A DNA stretch of 64,000 bases from Puccinia triticina (GCF_026914185.1 NC_070575.1:1054001-1118000); one strand, 5' to 3'; shown: positions 31,511 through 44,284, numbered from the stretch's first letter. Notes: generated from the letters alone by a model not told the origin. Numbers and translations are program-made.

Positions 31511-34488
31511 CGGATGAATTCAAACAATTGATGAAGAAGTATAAACTCTATAGACACTTCTGGTTGATCATATGTGGTGAAAACTTCAAAATTGTATTTG
31601 AAATTCTTGCTCATTTTATTTTCATCTGATAAGAATGACTCCTTTGTCATGGGATCCTGATGGAAAGACCACCTGAACCATTGAAACTGGGAAATAGAAT
31701 CAAGTCCATATGTGCCTTTCACTCCCTTATGTTCCAGAGGAAAATTCCAATAATCTATGTATGAAAGGTCCATAAGTGAAAATTCAAACCTCTTCCTTTG
31801 ATCATCCTCAAGTGCTATCAAGGATTCAAATTATAAGAGTTTAGAAAAGAGAATTATAAATTATACCAGTTTGGAGAAAAATTTCTGGGTGAAAATGGAT
31901 TTCATTTACCAGGAAAGATATTACGCAGAGCTGAACCAAAGCCTTGGTCAAAAACATGTTTTCCAGGATTGCAGTAATATGTTCTTTCAAAGGAACCAGA
32001 GAGGGAAGACTGATAAGGCACATGTACCGATTCAGTTATGGTTATGGAGTACACTGGTCAGAAACCAGTCCGTTTCCCAGCAGGACCCCTTTAAACACAT
32101 TATGTAAAAACATAATCAGTATGAATATTGGTCTTGAAGATATTTGGCAGCATATTGAATGTTATTCTCATATTGAAAGAACTGCCTTAAATCCTCAACA
32201 GTTATCCCTTGATGCTTGTAAAGGGAATTAACTATTTCAAATATAGTCGTTTGCCATTGTAATTTTTCATACCCTTTCTTTTTAGGGGGTTGAGAAATCG
32301 ACTCCCAAAAATTAAAAAATCAACTCCCAAATCGAGTTTACGTCGCGCGGACCGCCGTGCGACGTCTTTCCCGGGTCCCCATGACCCATTTTTGACCCGG
32401 GGGCATTTTGGGAGTTGATTTTGTAATTCCGCAATCCCAAACGGGAGTCGGAATTTTAATTTCGCAAAAAATACCGGAAAATAAAGAAAAATTTATACCT
32501 CCGCACTGGGGAACCCAAAGCCCCCCAAAATTTTACAGAACTCTAAATACACTCTCTAGAGCATATGTTAAGCTTCACGGCATTAGCACACCTCAGGGAG
32601 ACCCTGTGTAGCCGGGGGCGGATGTGGCGGATTTCCTACTAACACAATGCGCCATGTCCTGAGATACGGTGATCCAAATGCCCCCAAACTTTTTCTCCCA
32701 CATAAATAAACTCTCTAGAGAATATTTTAAGCTTCACGGCATTAGCACACCTCAGGGAGACCCTGTGTAGCCGGGGGCGGATTTGGCGGATTTCCTACTA
32801 ACGCAATGCGCCATGTCCTGAGATATGGTGATCCAAATGCCCCCAAAGTTTTTCTGCCACATAAATACACTCTCTAGAGCATATTTTAAGCTTCACGGCA
32901 TTTGAAAACCTCAGGGAGACCCTGTGTAGCCGGAGGGTGGATTTGGCAGATTTCCTACTACTTATCCTCACTTGAACCCTCTATATCTTCTGATCAAGAA
33001 GAGATAAAAAAAAAACGGAGGGTGCTCAAAGGATTCCCCGCCCTCCTATCTACAATTACCAATACAGACCGCAAAACTATTATCTCAGGACATGGCGCAT
33101 TGCGTTAGTAGGAAATCCGCCAAATCCGCCCCCGGCTACACAGGGTCTCCCTGAGGTGTGCTAATGCCGTGAAGCTTAAAATATGCTCTAGGGAGTTTAT
33201 TTAGAGTGCTGTAGAATTTTGGGGGCATTTGGATCACCGTATCTCAGGACATGGCGCATTGCGTTAGTAGGAAATCCGCCAAATCCGCCCCCGGCTACAC
33301 AGGGTCTCCCTGAGGTTTGCTAATGCCATGAAGCTTAAAATATTCTCTAGAGAGTGTATTTAGAGTGCTGTAAAATTTTGGGGGGCTTTGGGTGCCCCAG
33401 TGCGGAGGTATAAATTTTTCTTTATTTTCCGGCATTTTTTGCAAAATAAAATTCCGACTCCCGTTTGGGATCGCGGAATTACAAAATCGACTCCCAAAAT
33501 GCCCCCGGGTCAAAATTGGGTCATGGGGACCCGGGAAAGACGTCGCGCGGCGGTCCGCGCGACGTAAACTCGATTTGGGAGTCAATTTTTTAATTTTTGG
33601 GAGTCGATTTCTCAACCCCCTCTTTTTAATAGTTATAAATGATAGGGCAGAATTCAAATGTTCCAATAAAGTGTTGGTTTCCTGGCTTATGTTCTGATGA
33701 AATCTAGATAAGATTTGCTTGAGAGTAGGATCTGTTTGATAAGTATTTTCAAATAGTAAACTCAGTATATCAAAGCAATTCCTGGTTCATCAAAAGGATA
33801 AGAAAAGAAAATTAGTGAACAAATTTTGTTGGCTTGTTTTTATATATAGAAAGACACAAGACATACATGTCTTTGGTACGATCAACCTTTCTCAGAAATC
33901 TCCCAAAGGAAAAACAGGCTGGCAAATTATCTCAAAAGTGGGAGATTGTAGTAACTATGTTTCCTCCCAATTTTGACAGCCGATGAAGTACATGATGGAA
34001 GACAAGAGTGTCTATATCTGCCAACAGGTTAAGAAATTGGCATATAAGCCAGGGATCATGAACTGCTGCCCTTTTGCTAATAGAATTCAGGTCCTTTAGC
34101 AACCATGTTATTAAAGCTATGTAGTACTTGTCAGCTCAAGAGTTTGTGTAGAAATTTATTGAATGAAAAATGATAATGAAACATACCTTCTCTCCCTTCT
34201 TCAGAATCTGGATGTTCCACATCTATTGGAATTCAGGTGAAATTGGAAGGTATATTAAGTACCTTCCAATGTTCTATGCATTCATGCAGACTCAGTTTTG
34301 ACACTTACAATCCCTTGCCAATTCAGTTCCTTGTTCCCTCAGCTCTGGAAACTTGCACATAAACTTTTGAACAAATTCATGTCCTTCAGGGTTGTCCATC
34401 AGGGGTGCTATACTACCAAACATCCTTATCTCTTTCTTGTTGCCATTAAAGGAACTCCCAGTAATTCCTGGGGAAAGTCGTGCTGTTT
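31511..34488 (-). pseudogene. Unknown multi-exon gene disrupted by transposons
   Basis: Exons readable on the minus strand: 34309-34488 (with KEIRMFGSIAPLMDNPEG), 34187-34222, about 33935-34134 (with DKYYIALITWLLKDLNS), 33629-33781 (TLKQILSRFHQNIS), the continuation about 32116-32284 (QWQTTIFEIVNSLYKHQG), 31920-32053 (SFERTYYCNPGKHVFDQG) and 31511-31814 (KRFEFSLMDLSYIDYWNF). Donors and acceptors mostly match in phase. The fourth exon is split by the 1,336-bp element at 32285-33620; the sequence on the two sides is in frame once the element and one target copy are ignored. Other damage: TGA at about 32116-32118, a frame change near 33935, and a second element at 31511. I do not recognise the family; no enzyme motif is visible. 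Confidence 0.6.
32285..33620. mobile_element. Long inverted-repeat element with perfect 8-bp target duplication
   Basis: The ends are GGGGGTTGAGAAATCGACTC and its inverted copy; the arms pair for about 350 bp, including a GC-rich ACGTCGCGCGG stretch. They are extended inward by units of about 160 bp in tandem (TTAAGCTTCACGGCATT near 32570, 32730 and 32890 on the left; inverted copies near 33170 and 33330 on the right). TCTTTTTA flanks both sides exactly (32277-32284, 33621-33628). No gene inside. The 8-bp duplication fits hAT, but these termini differ from the TAGAGATGG family, so the superfamily is open. Confidence 0.85.
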
Positions 34489-35311
34489 CTATTACAAGTT
34501 AAAGCATCAAAAGCATCAGTCTGGTAAGTTGTTTGGTTTGGACTGCTCAGAAATTCAGAAAGATCAAGTAATATTCACTGGGTTGCTCTAGGCTGCACTG
34601 AGGTTATATACATAACAAAACATGAAATCACTTTGGTCCGACTTGAATCAGAGCAATATGGTGCCATGTCACAACCTTGTAATCAGTTTTACCGGGTCTC
34701 CAAGAACTACGGAGGTGGAAAGAACAAAGTATTGTGCTGCTTCAGTGATGCGACAGTGGATGAAAGCTACATAATTAGCCCGGCCCATAGCAGGTATGAT
34801 TCGGGTGTCGTTAAGCCTTGCCACTTGACTTGTATCCCTGGCTGAAGCTCAGGATCACAAAAAAAAAGGCAAACCCTTTTCGCAGCTCACGGATGGGGGT
34901 GTTGTGTCAAGGATACATGTATGGATGAACACGCCGGCCGGACGCCGATGTCACCAACGCCTGGAGAGTCTGACTTGGATGGCCGGATGGGCGCACGCTG
35001 GTGACAGTGCCAGCCATCGAGCCAAAGACTGCCCTGACGTCCTGGCGACAGGCCATCGAGAGCCAAATATTACGTAGACTGTTGATGCCAACGGCCAGTC
35101 AGTACCAGCCGACGAGTGCAACACACAACTAGAGACTGAGAATAAGATTGTTCATTGATTCATTCAAGCTATGGGGTGTTCAGCGTTCAGTTGAGACAAG
35201 GTTGATAAAAAGTACAAGGTTGATAAAAATTATACACGCTTGATGCAAGAAAAAGAAAGAAAGAAAAAGAATACCAAGAGCATCGTGACAGAAATACACA
35301 GAATAGGCCGT
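34489..35311. other. Intergenic; possible coding scrap
   Basis: A plus-strand frame at about 34625-34843 (around RLESEQYGAMSQPCNQFYR) is protein-like and has no recognised partner exons. The 3' end of the fatty acid synthase gene follows at 35312. Confidence 0.3.
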
Positions 35312-38300
35312 TTAACGGCGAGCCACAACGAAGGCCATGGCGACTTCATCTGAATGCGAGATTGAAAGCTCGAAGTTCTTGATGCCTTTCTCGAGAGCGA
35401 CCTTACTGGCCTCGCCGGTCAATTTGATTTCGGGGCCACTGGGTCCAGAGAGGATTTCGATCTCCTTCATGGCCGCACCCGCGCCCTTGCTGAGGGTCTT
35501 CATGGCCTTGAAGGCTGCCTCCTTGGCGGTCCATTTGCCGGCGAGTGACGCACTGAAATCATGCGATTGGCGGCAGTAAGCCAGCTCCTGCTCGGTGAAG
35601 TTTCGATCTAGGAAAACGTCGGATTGTGGCACGGCTGTGATCATCTCGACATCCGGCCTGACACCGAAAACGCCGTCTTCGTTCTCGTCCTTTTGAGTGA
35701 TTGTAGCCGCCAACGAAGCTGTCTTGGCGGCAACATTCACTCTGGTGGGTAAATGGTCCGGCTTCTTCGGGAAGGAGTAAGATCCAGTCGAGTCCTTCGA
35801 TACTCGGGCGAGTGGGTTCAAAAGAACGTGAGGTTCTAGTTCGGGTGTGTCAGGAGGGGTTTCCTTCAGAATCACCAGCGAACGCTTGGTTAAGAAATCG
35901 TTGAACTTGCGGTATCTCTGGAAGGGGTGCAAATGCACAGGTTAACGGAATTATCGATGAAGAAACAAAGCTAGGTGAAGGTGGGACTTACGGCGCGCTC
36001 GCGAACAACTCTTTTGGATTCGTATGAATCATATTCGCCTGGCTCGATGGCCGCCAACAAGTAATCGGGATGGACAACCCATACCTGTCCACCAACTTGG
36101 CCAAATCCGAACGAAGTTAAGAGACCGGCCTTGATACCGTCCGTCTGGATCGACTTGGAGGGGTATACCAAAAATTCAAACTCCTGCAGCTCAGGACCAA
36201 TGTTATCGGCGTTCCGGTTGCCGGGAATGATACCATCCTGGATAGCTTGTGTAACGCCGCACATCATCCATGCTGCAGCACCACCCTTGGGATGACCAGT
36301 AAGCCATTTCTGCGCTACCACAGGGACAGCATTACCGCGTGATCGACCGAGATGCTGGAATTGCTGGTTGTAAACCGAACTTTCATTCTTGTCATTTGCC
36401 TTGGTACTGGTACCATGAAACTGCGGGCCAAAAGAACCCACGTCAGCAAGGACTCGGGACCAACAGACCAACACTAAGACATACCGAGGCTACTCCAACG
36501 TCATCGATGTTCAGTCCCCAAACAGCTAAGGCGCGTCTCAGGGGAGCAACCGTGGGGTCTTCACCAGTAAGCATCCCGAAAGTTGATTGTGCTTCCTTTT
36601 CTTGACGTTTCGCTTCTTTCTCGATAGCAGCATACCTCTCGGTGATCTCGTCGGAGGGCATTGGTTGGCCAGCTTTCTCAAGGTTAGAAACCATGCTCTT
36701 GAAGATGTCGATTTCGTTGTCTAACCATTGCGAAATCTGCATTCTTCTGAAAGCCAGTTGGCGCTTTCTCCATTCGAGGTCTAGGATGGGAGCTGGAACT
36801 TTGCCCGGGGCTTCACGGGCAGTAGAAAGAACACCACGGCCAGGTCTGTCGGAGAGGAATGTCGAAAAGCAGATTGGTAAGCACCAACAATCATTCTAAT
36901 CGACAAAGACAAATGAAAATGAAACTCACGCAGGAACACTTCGGCCAGCTTTGTCAGTCGTAGTTGCGGTGTAAGCTACAATGCCGTAGATACTGGCACC
37001 GATCTCGATGGCAGTCTTGGCAGACATGAGAACTTGGACACCACATCCTTGAGACTCCATGAATCCGGCTCGAGTGCTGGTGGTCGGACGAGACATTTCA
37101 TTGGGTTCGCGTCCGGCGGCTAGTTCTGTTTCAGTGTTGCTGGTGGCTTGCATGTTTGCAAATTCGAGACTTCCTTCTTCATCAAAGTCGTCGAATCCAC
37201 CAGCAATCATCACTTTCGCTTTTCCACTGAGAATGGTGTCGCATGCAATTTCGACTGATTGTAATGCGGTGGCACAAGCACCCACTGGGATTTTGATGGG
37301 ACCGCTGGACGACACTGGAAAATGCCAATACAGTCAGCGAAACACGAAGTTAAAGCTAGAGAAGAGAATTGAAAACAGATTTACTTAAGAGTAAGTTGAC
37401 CCAGCCGGCGACAGTGTTGATGAATGTTTCTTGCAGAATGTCTTTCTGCACATCCTTCTCTTCACGTCTGTCGCGGAACATTTTCGACAAGCTGCTCATT
37501 CCACCCATTCCAGAACCAAGGGAAGTTCCCACTTCGCTGGGATGGATGTACTTGTATAGCTCATACGGATCGGTTATGCCAGCCATCACTGAAATAGGTA
37601 AGAGGTCGATCAGTTCGACTGTTGCTACGGCGCATAAAGCCGCCAATAAGTTTGGACTTACTGAGTGTTTCGGCAGTACATACAAGCGCCCAGAGGGAAG
37701 TTTGATCGACTTGGGCAATGATATCGTCTGGAATACCAAAGACTCGAGCGTCCCAGCCAGTGGGGATTTGGCCGGCCACAAGTCGGTCGAATCTGACGGC
37801 TTTGGGGATCATAATCTTGGCATTTTTCTTGAAGCGGATGAAGCATTTGTCACCGTCGAACCAGACATCAACCTTGTCACCGTGCTGTAATTTGAACTTC
37901 TCGGCATCAGCTCGCGAGGTCTCAATGGCTTCCAAATCGTGATTGAGCTCGATTTCTTGGGTGTATCCTTTGCGCTTGGGATCATAGCCTCGGAAGAGCT
38001 CCGGCTCGATAAACCGAACCCCGGTATGCGCCAAGATTTGGGCTTCATACTTCGATTTGACCTGGGAGTCATCGACCGGCTCTTCCGTCTGAGCATCTAC
38101 CCAACCGACGTACTGTTTGCCATTCTTGAGTTTGCCATCCACGAATTTGATCAGACCGGTGATTGTGGCCAATTCGAGTAAGCCTTCGATACTGAATTCG
38201 CCTTTAGCTTCCATTTGCCACCTGGTACGAGAGCTACCAAATGGTCCGACTTCGGCGTAACCAGCGATGACGATAACCTTGTCTAGGTCTAGCATACCAC

Positions 38301-41300
38301 GAAGCAAGGTCATGCTTGTTTCATTGTCGAAGTTGGGGCGCAGCTTGGGCATCGGTAGAGTAAAGTTCGCACGAGGTGAAATTTTGACTGGATGGTGAAT
38401 CGCTTCGGCTTCGACACCATGGATAACTTTGAAGTCGATAGCATTGTCGAGACTGATCTTCGAGCGGACGTTAGCGACTTCGTTAAGCTCCTGGCGAACT
38501 TTCATGCTGATTTCCGCCAGATCGGGTAGCTTGTCCATGCCTCCGTTCAAGTCTGCCCATACCGGTTCAACTTGGGCAACGTCGAAAAGAAGCGGATGCA
38601 TCAGACCCAAGATGTTGAAAGCCATTTCTTTGACCGAGAAAGTGCGGACACCGTGTGTTTCGACGCCTTCAGCGATCAAGTTGTTTGCCGACATCAGACC
38701 GGTACCACTACAAACAGAAATGAAGTTACGTCAGAAATTTGCAAATGAGGGATAATCGGAGCAGACTGCAACTGACCGAGTCCAGCCAATAACAGCCCCT
38801 GCAAGACACAAGTACTCGCCCCAGGACTCAGAAGACCATCGATTGAACAAGGTCTCGAGCGAGATTTTCGACTCAGAGTAGAGACCATCGTTACCGAAGT
38901 TGCCGTGATTGGGGGACAGCGGCAGGACAACTTGGGTAGGGCGGGTGACGAGTTTGAGAGCATGCTTTTTCTTCTTGACCTCGCCCATCAATCTCAGCAG
39001 GTTGGTCAGCATCACTCGGTGAGCAAGTTCGGAGCGATCATCTAAACCATCAATTTCTCGTCCGTTCTCCGGAATCGCTGCGAAGGGCAAGATGTAATCG
39101 AGGTCCATGGCCAACCCCTTGTCTTTATCGGTGGAGTAGATGTAGTCAACCAAGGCTAAAATAAATTGCTCGAAAATCAGCAAGAGTTCCACGTATATCA
39201 AACAAAGCGAGATCGAGTCTGACCTGCAACATCTTGCTTGGATCCCTGATTGAAAGGAACGACGGTGAGTCGACTGCCGCGCGATCCTACTTCTTGGTAA
39301 ATAGCCTGGTAGTATTCCACCGTCGCACGAGAGTAACGAGAAGTGGTCACAATTACATGTGCGCCTCCGCTCAACAGACCCTTCAAGATCTCTACTCCGA
39401 TACTGGCCTTACCGACACCAGTCAACAAGGCATTCTTGTGCTCGAACGTGGTCCCCGCGGATGCGAGTTCGGTCAAGACATCGAGATAAAGCTGTTAGAA
39501 CAGGCGAATGAACGACACTGATCAGCGTCAAGCACGAGCAATGAGCCAAGATACGAAATGCGTACTGTGGTGAGTTTGCTGCTGTAGATCCAGTTGCTTC
39601 CCACTTTCCGTTTGAGGTGCAATAAGGGTGTTTTGCCGCCCGAGAGGGCAGTCGGCTCGACCTGCACAGGCCGCAAGAATTGACTGGAAAGCCGACGACT
39701 TCTAGGTCCGGTGCCACCTCGATTGCGCTCGTGGGGCGAGAGACCTTTGACAACCTCTCCGTATAAGGATCGGTGCCATCTGGGATTTGGCAATGGTCGG
39801 TTAAGACTTCACAAGTTTGTACAGGTTCTGATGGATTCCTGGACCTTGTCCAACTGTCGGAAAATCGGACCAAGTTAGAAGGGTGGAAATACTGCTAATT
39901 GTAAAATGACAACGTACATTCAGCTCGGCAGTAATTTTCGATCCAGCTGCCATCTCAGCTGCATAGCGCTCGAGTCGAGAAACGCCCACGCGGTTGACCT
40001 CCTCGTAAACGATTTCACCTTTGAGAGTGACGGTGATCTTGGGAGCCGTGGGGAAAGTGACTGTATATCATGAGAGGGTGAGCGAAAAGATCTTATCGCC
40101 ATACCGTTGATGAATCAAACAATCAACTAACCATCTCGGTACAAGGGAGCTGCACCGACAGCTTCCCGGCAGTTGCTCAAAAGCATCTGTCCAAACTCCT
40201 TTGCGAGACGGTATCGTTCGCCCTTGCTGGCATCCGTGTGGTCGAGGTAATATTGCATGTAGTCGAGCAAAGCAGGATTGGCTCGATTCATGATTACCAG
40301 GCACTAAAATGAGAATGACTCGTAAGAAATTGACGGAACAAGAGCCGGGGAGAGGTGTGACATACCTTGGCGGTAATATCACGATCGACAGTATTCAACC
40401 GGCCGTAAATACTGTAGCGAAAAGTTCCGCGAAAGTTGGGTCAGGAATACATTGAGCATCAAGCAGAGAAAAGAAAACAATACTGACATGTCAAAAAACA
40501 TCTCGAGGGCGGTTTGTCGAACCCAATTCCACGCCGAGTCGAAGTGGCGGGCCTTGAAAGGATCGAAGACAGGCTGGATGCCTTGGAGGTAATTTTCGCC
40601 GTGTTCTTTCTGGATACTATCCAACTCGTCTTGGACCCGCATGTAGTAATCGGCATGCTTGAGGTCGTGCAATCGGTAGCCATCGCGTGAATCTCTCTTG
40701 AAGTATCGCAACAAGACTTCGAGATGCTGGGATACAAATGTGTCTTGACTCTGCTGGAACTTCTCGAATTCCTCCGAGTTGATCACAGCGCCGCCGGCGC
40801 TGCCTCCGGCCGCACCGGCTGGGCCACCTTGAGACAGAGCGAGACCGGAATGCTTTCCGTAAGCTTGGACGACCGAATCGAGATAGGATTTGGCCTCTCC
40901 CTCCGAGCCCAATCGTTTGGGCGGTTCCATGGTCAAGGCCATCAACAGGGCACCTTCGGTTCGGCCCGGTCCTAAGCCCCAAGACTTAGAAAAATGACTC
41001 TTCACGCCTGACATTCCGAAACCTCCAGGCATCTTGCTACCGATGAGTCGCGATACCAGAGCACTCATGTGCTTGCCCATAGTGCCACCGTAGCTGGATT
41101 GGAGGGCAGCACCCAATTCTCCTAACGGCATCACCTCTGCCTTGTCCGGTGCCGAGCCGAATTCAGCCTCTGAGAAATTCGAGCGGCACAACGGTTAGTT
41201 CAAGTGTTTCTCACATTAGAAGACTATGAATCGAACAATAAACTTACGAGCACTGCCGAGCAGTTCATTTTGCAGAGAAGACTTGCCGCCGACCAAATCC

Positions 41301-42252
41301 TTGATTGCCTTGGAAAGGGGCACATCATCCAAAGGTTTTTTCAAGCCTTGAGCAACCAAGACACGGAGTGTTTCGACAGCCTGCAGTGGCTCGTCAGCGA
41401 CAGCGACGACAGGTCCGGAGCTAGCAGCGACAGGTGCTGGGGCAGCGACGGCAACGGCGGCAGGAGAAGCGGCCGCGGGTTCGTTGGCCGCTGGTGAGGA
41501 AGCCTCAGCCTCAACCTCGTCTTCGTACTGGTAGTATATCTCTTTGATGTTTTTCGAAATGCAAAGGATCTCTCGGGACATGTTGTGAGCTGTATCTTGC
41601 TTATCGTACTTCAGTTTCAAAGTACGAGAAGCCTTGCCGGTGAGGGTTGGAGACGGGCCGAATTCGATCAGTCGCTCGATGTTGTACTTGTGGTGGGAAA
41701 ACAGCTGATCCTGAGTTTGAATCCAGAGTACTGGTCTGAAAATTCGGACACAAATATTGTCAGATGGGCTTTGTGAAAGTAGCTGAGTAAATAGAAAAGG
41801 GAACTTACGATGCGAATTGGTAAGCCAGAAGCTCGACGATAATTCAGTAGAGACTCTTTATGACATTCGTCGACGATTGCGATCAAGTGTTCTTTGACCT
41901 TCTCAAGAGACATTTTCTGTTGGAGTTCAGCGATGTCGATTTTCTGGACCTTCAAGAAATTCAAGACGTTGGTAAGGGTTTGGAGCGCCACAAGCTCTCC
42001 GGTGGTGACATATTGCTGGCCTTCGACGTTGAAGTTGACGATTTCGAGTAAGACTTGACAACGCTTGGAGATCGTATCGACCACCTCACGCAGAGCTGCA
42101 TCGCTGAAACTCTTACCGATTCTGCTGGGGTTGATGGCGGCCATGGCGTACTTGGACCGGTTTTGGTCGTCTCGTTCAACAGCACGTTGCATCGTGATAC
42201 CAAGGAAGAAAACGACATCAGCAGGGGATGAAAACGGCAAAACGCCAGCAAC
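35312..42252 (-). CDS. FAS2: Fatty acid synthase, alpha-type part (MPT fragment-ACP-KR-KS-PPT), 5'-truncated and probably inactivated
   Basis: Fungal type I fatty acid synthase, the cytosolic complex making palmitate/stearate from acetyl- and malonyl-CoA. From 5' to 3' on the minus strand: a malonyl/palmitoyl-transferase fragment (42252 to about 41818; [21 protein letters not shown]), the transferase C-terminus ([11 protein letters not shown]), an Ala/Pro-rich linker, ACP with the GGKSS phosphopantetheine Ser (about 41279), KR ([11 protein letters not shown]), KS with Cys in VGACAT (codon 37274-37276) and His in HGTST and HPKGGAAAW, and the C-terminal phosphopantetheinyl transferase ([11 protein letters not shown]). 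About a dozen introns of 64-118 bp. Oddities: upstream domains are missing because a pyrimidine-rich repeat begins at once; about 120 residues of the transferase seem deleted, leaving only a 26-bp candidate intron; near 39740-39860 the homologous reading changes frame twice and contains TAA (39801-39803), while the exon frame meets TGA (39809-39811). All ACP, KS and PPT catalytic residues remain, so decay would be recent. Confidence 0.82.
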
Positions 42253-42705
42253 ACTGGTCTCGTCTACTCGTCTTCCCCGGTTTTCTGATCATCTTCTCGT
42301 CTTCTTCCCCGGTTTTCTTCTTGTCTTCTCGTCTTCTCATCTTCTTTTCTTCTCGTCTTCTCATCTTCGTGCCTTCTTGTCTTCCCGTCTTCTCATCTTC
42401 CCATCTTCTTGTCTTCTGATCTTCTCATCTTCTCGTCTTGCACCGCTTCTCGTCTTCTTCTTTGGTTTTCTTCTTGTCTTCTCATCTTGTCATCTTCTCG
42501 TCTTCTTCCCCGGTTTTCTTCTCGTCTTCTCATCTTCATGTCTTCTCGTCTTCTCGTCTTCCCATCTTCTTGTCTTCTGATCTTCTCATCTTCTCGTCTT
42601 GCACCGCTTCTCGTCTTCTTCTTTGGTTTTCTTCTTGTCTTCTTCCCCGGTTTTCTTCTCGCCTTCTCATCTTCATGTCTTCTCGTCTTGCACCGCTTCT
42701 CGTCG
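42253..42705. repeat. Pyrimidine-rich minisatellite (CTTCTCGTCTT type)
   Basis: Dozens of degenerate TCTTCTCG/TCTTC units, with a longer second-order repeat of about 170-180 bp that includes TTGCACCGCTTCTCG three times (42439, 42599 and 42686). It borders the truncated 5' end of the fatty acid synthase gene directly. The frames on both strands over this part are low complexity and not genes. Confidence 0.85.
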
Positions 42706-42760
42706 AGAGACCAAAGTCTCCAGCGGGGCCCGCGCTGCGGGGAGAGGAAGATGGAGATTA

Positions 42761-43057
42761 TTAGATATCCACCTCTCGCATCCTGAGGGTGCATGTGCCG
42801 AGGACTGACGTGAAGGATACGCTGAAGTCGGTGATGCCAAATGGGGGGAAGTTGTTTGGGGTGGTTGCGGAGTTTCGGCGCCCCTGGTCGTCGTCCCCGT
42901 GATGGTGAATGTGAATGTGGTTGTGCTCCTGCTGCTGCTCGGTTTCTTGTGTTGTTGTTGGTATTCTGTTGAGACGGTTCTCGCTGGCTGTTGCGGTTGC
43001 GGTTGCGGTTGTCTTCCTTTTCGGGCCGGGATCTTGACGATACTCACAGCCAGGCAT
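42761..43057 (-). CDS. Possible His-rich protein (C-terminal part)
   Basis: A 98-aa frame starting MPGCEYRQDPGPKRK, with a His-rich stretch EHNHIHIHHHGDDD and a compact end NNFPPFGITDFSVSFTSVLG. The start region contains a splice donor-like GTGAGT and the Ala/Thr part comes from a GTTGCG repeat, so the 5' structure is doubtful. It may be the last exon of a larger gene reaching toward 43400. Histidine-rich tracts can bind metal ions, but that is only a possibility here. Confidence 0.3.
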   Translation of the reverse strand: MPGCEYRQDPGPKRKTTATATATASENRLNRIPTTTQETEQQQEHNHIHIHHHGDDDQGRRNSATTPNNFPPFGITDFSVSFTSVLGTCTLRMREVDI

Positions 43058-43803
43058 CCATCACACGCTGGATAAAACAAGCTGTGAGTATTGCCAGACC
43101 ACCGACTGCAGGTGAGAGGTTTTTGATGATAATTTACTTGGTGAAGGGGGGCACATGGTGACGTTCCCCAGGCCCATGCATATGCATATGCATGTGGCTC
43201 ATAGCGTACATATCTAACCAAGAGATCGCTCCGTACATATTGTCTTTTCCGAGAAGGTTGGACCTTTTCCAATCTTTTTTGTTTTGGTGTATGGGTTTAT
43301 TGTTGATTTTGAGATTAACTTTTGGTGGAGTATCCCACAGCCCTCTTGTCCTTTGCAGGTTGTGTAACGGTCTGGTGCTTGGTCGGCCCCTCCGTTCGGG
43401 CAGAGGGCAGCGGTCTGTCACCGTGCGCCATGGGGGGAGGGGTCAACAAGCTGCTCTGGTTCCAAATATGAGCTCAGTTTTTCCTGAGTTCTACTCCAAG
43501 ACCATCTTCTCAAGGATGATGGCTTTGGTTTTCAATTTAGCCTTGGGCTGTATCTGATACCTGTCAAATCAAAACTCGGAGTATATATGAAAGATATGTG
43601 TTTTGCAAAGGATTTTTGAAAACATTTTTTTTAAAATCTGTCCAAGCTTCTTGGAAAAGACAATATGTGCCAGACCGAGTCGCCCGCACTTCCAGTTCCC
43701 TCGCCTGTATCGAGAGGCCTTGAAGTCCAAGCACGAAGGACACGACGATCATCAGCCAACGTGTAACTTCATTGGGTATCAAACTTGATCATGCCTCCTC
43801 TCC
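43058..43803. other. Intergenic, no supported gene
   Basis: Includes a CATATG repeat near 43175-43192. No gene recognised. Confidence 0.35.
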
Positions 43804-44040
43804 GAGATCTGCCGTCGATTGAACAGACTCGGCGATCATGTCCGCGCCTTGCGCTTCGTGTGGATGGGACCAGCTTCGATGGGCAAAGGTGGCGGATTCC
43901 TGATGTGTGGAATTCTTCATAACTGTCCCCAGCTTGAAATTTTGGCGATCAGCACTGCACTCTTGAGCCACTGGAAAGAGCCACTCTTCCGAGCCTTGGA
44001 GCACCACAGTTTAATCAAAGAATTCATATCGCAACTCTGA
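43804..44040 (+). pseudogene. Fragment of a leucine-rich, F-box-like gene
   Basis: The frame around LGDHVRALRFVWMGP and LHNCPQLEILAISTALLSHW has the spacing of leucine-rich repeats found in fungal F-box/LRR proteins. It ends at TGA 44038-44040 and has no clear start or continuation, so it is probably a fragment. Confidence 0.3.
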
Positions 44041-44284
44041 AGCGAGTGGCACTCTGGCGATCTGAGGTGGGGGGAGGAGTCTACAGCGGGGAGGTTCATG
44101 ACTGCTCCCTTGTTGGGGTTCATATATGGAACCCCGTCGTAGCTGGCGACCTCACGCTTAGAGCATCTCTAACGGAGCCGTGACTGGGCGTTCGGGGGCG
44201 AACTTTGGCCGCCCGGGTTCCTGTTTTGCGCGCTAACGGACCCGCGGAACGACCCTGGGAACATCGCCGGGGGCAGTCCAACCC

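Noticed and set aside
42065..42808. Several Ser/Leu-rich plus-strand and Arg/Lys-rich minus-strand frames
   Set aside because: Low-complexity readouts of the CTTCTCGTCTT minisatellite.
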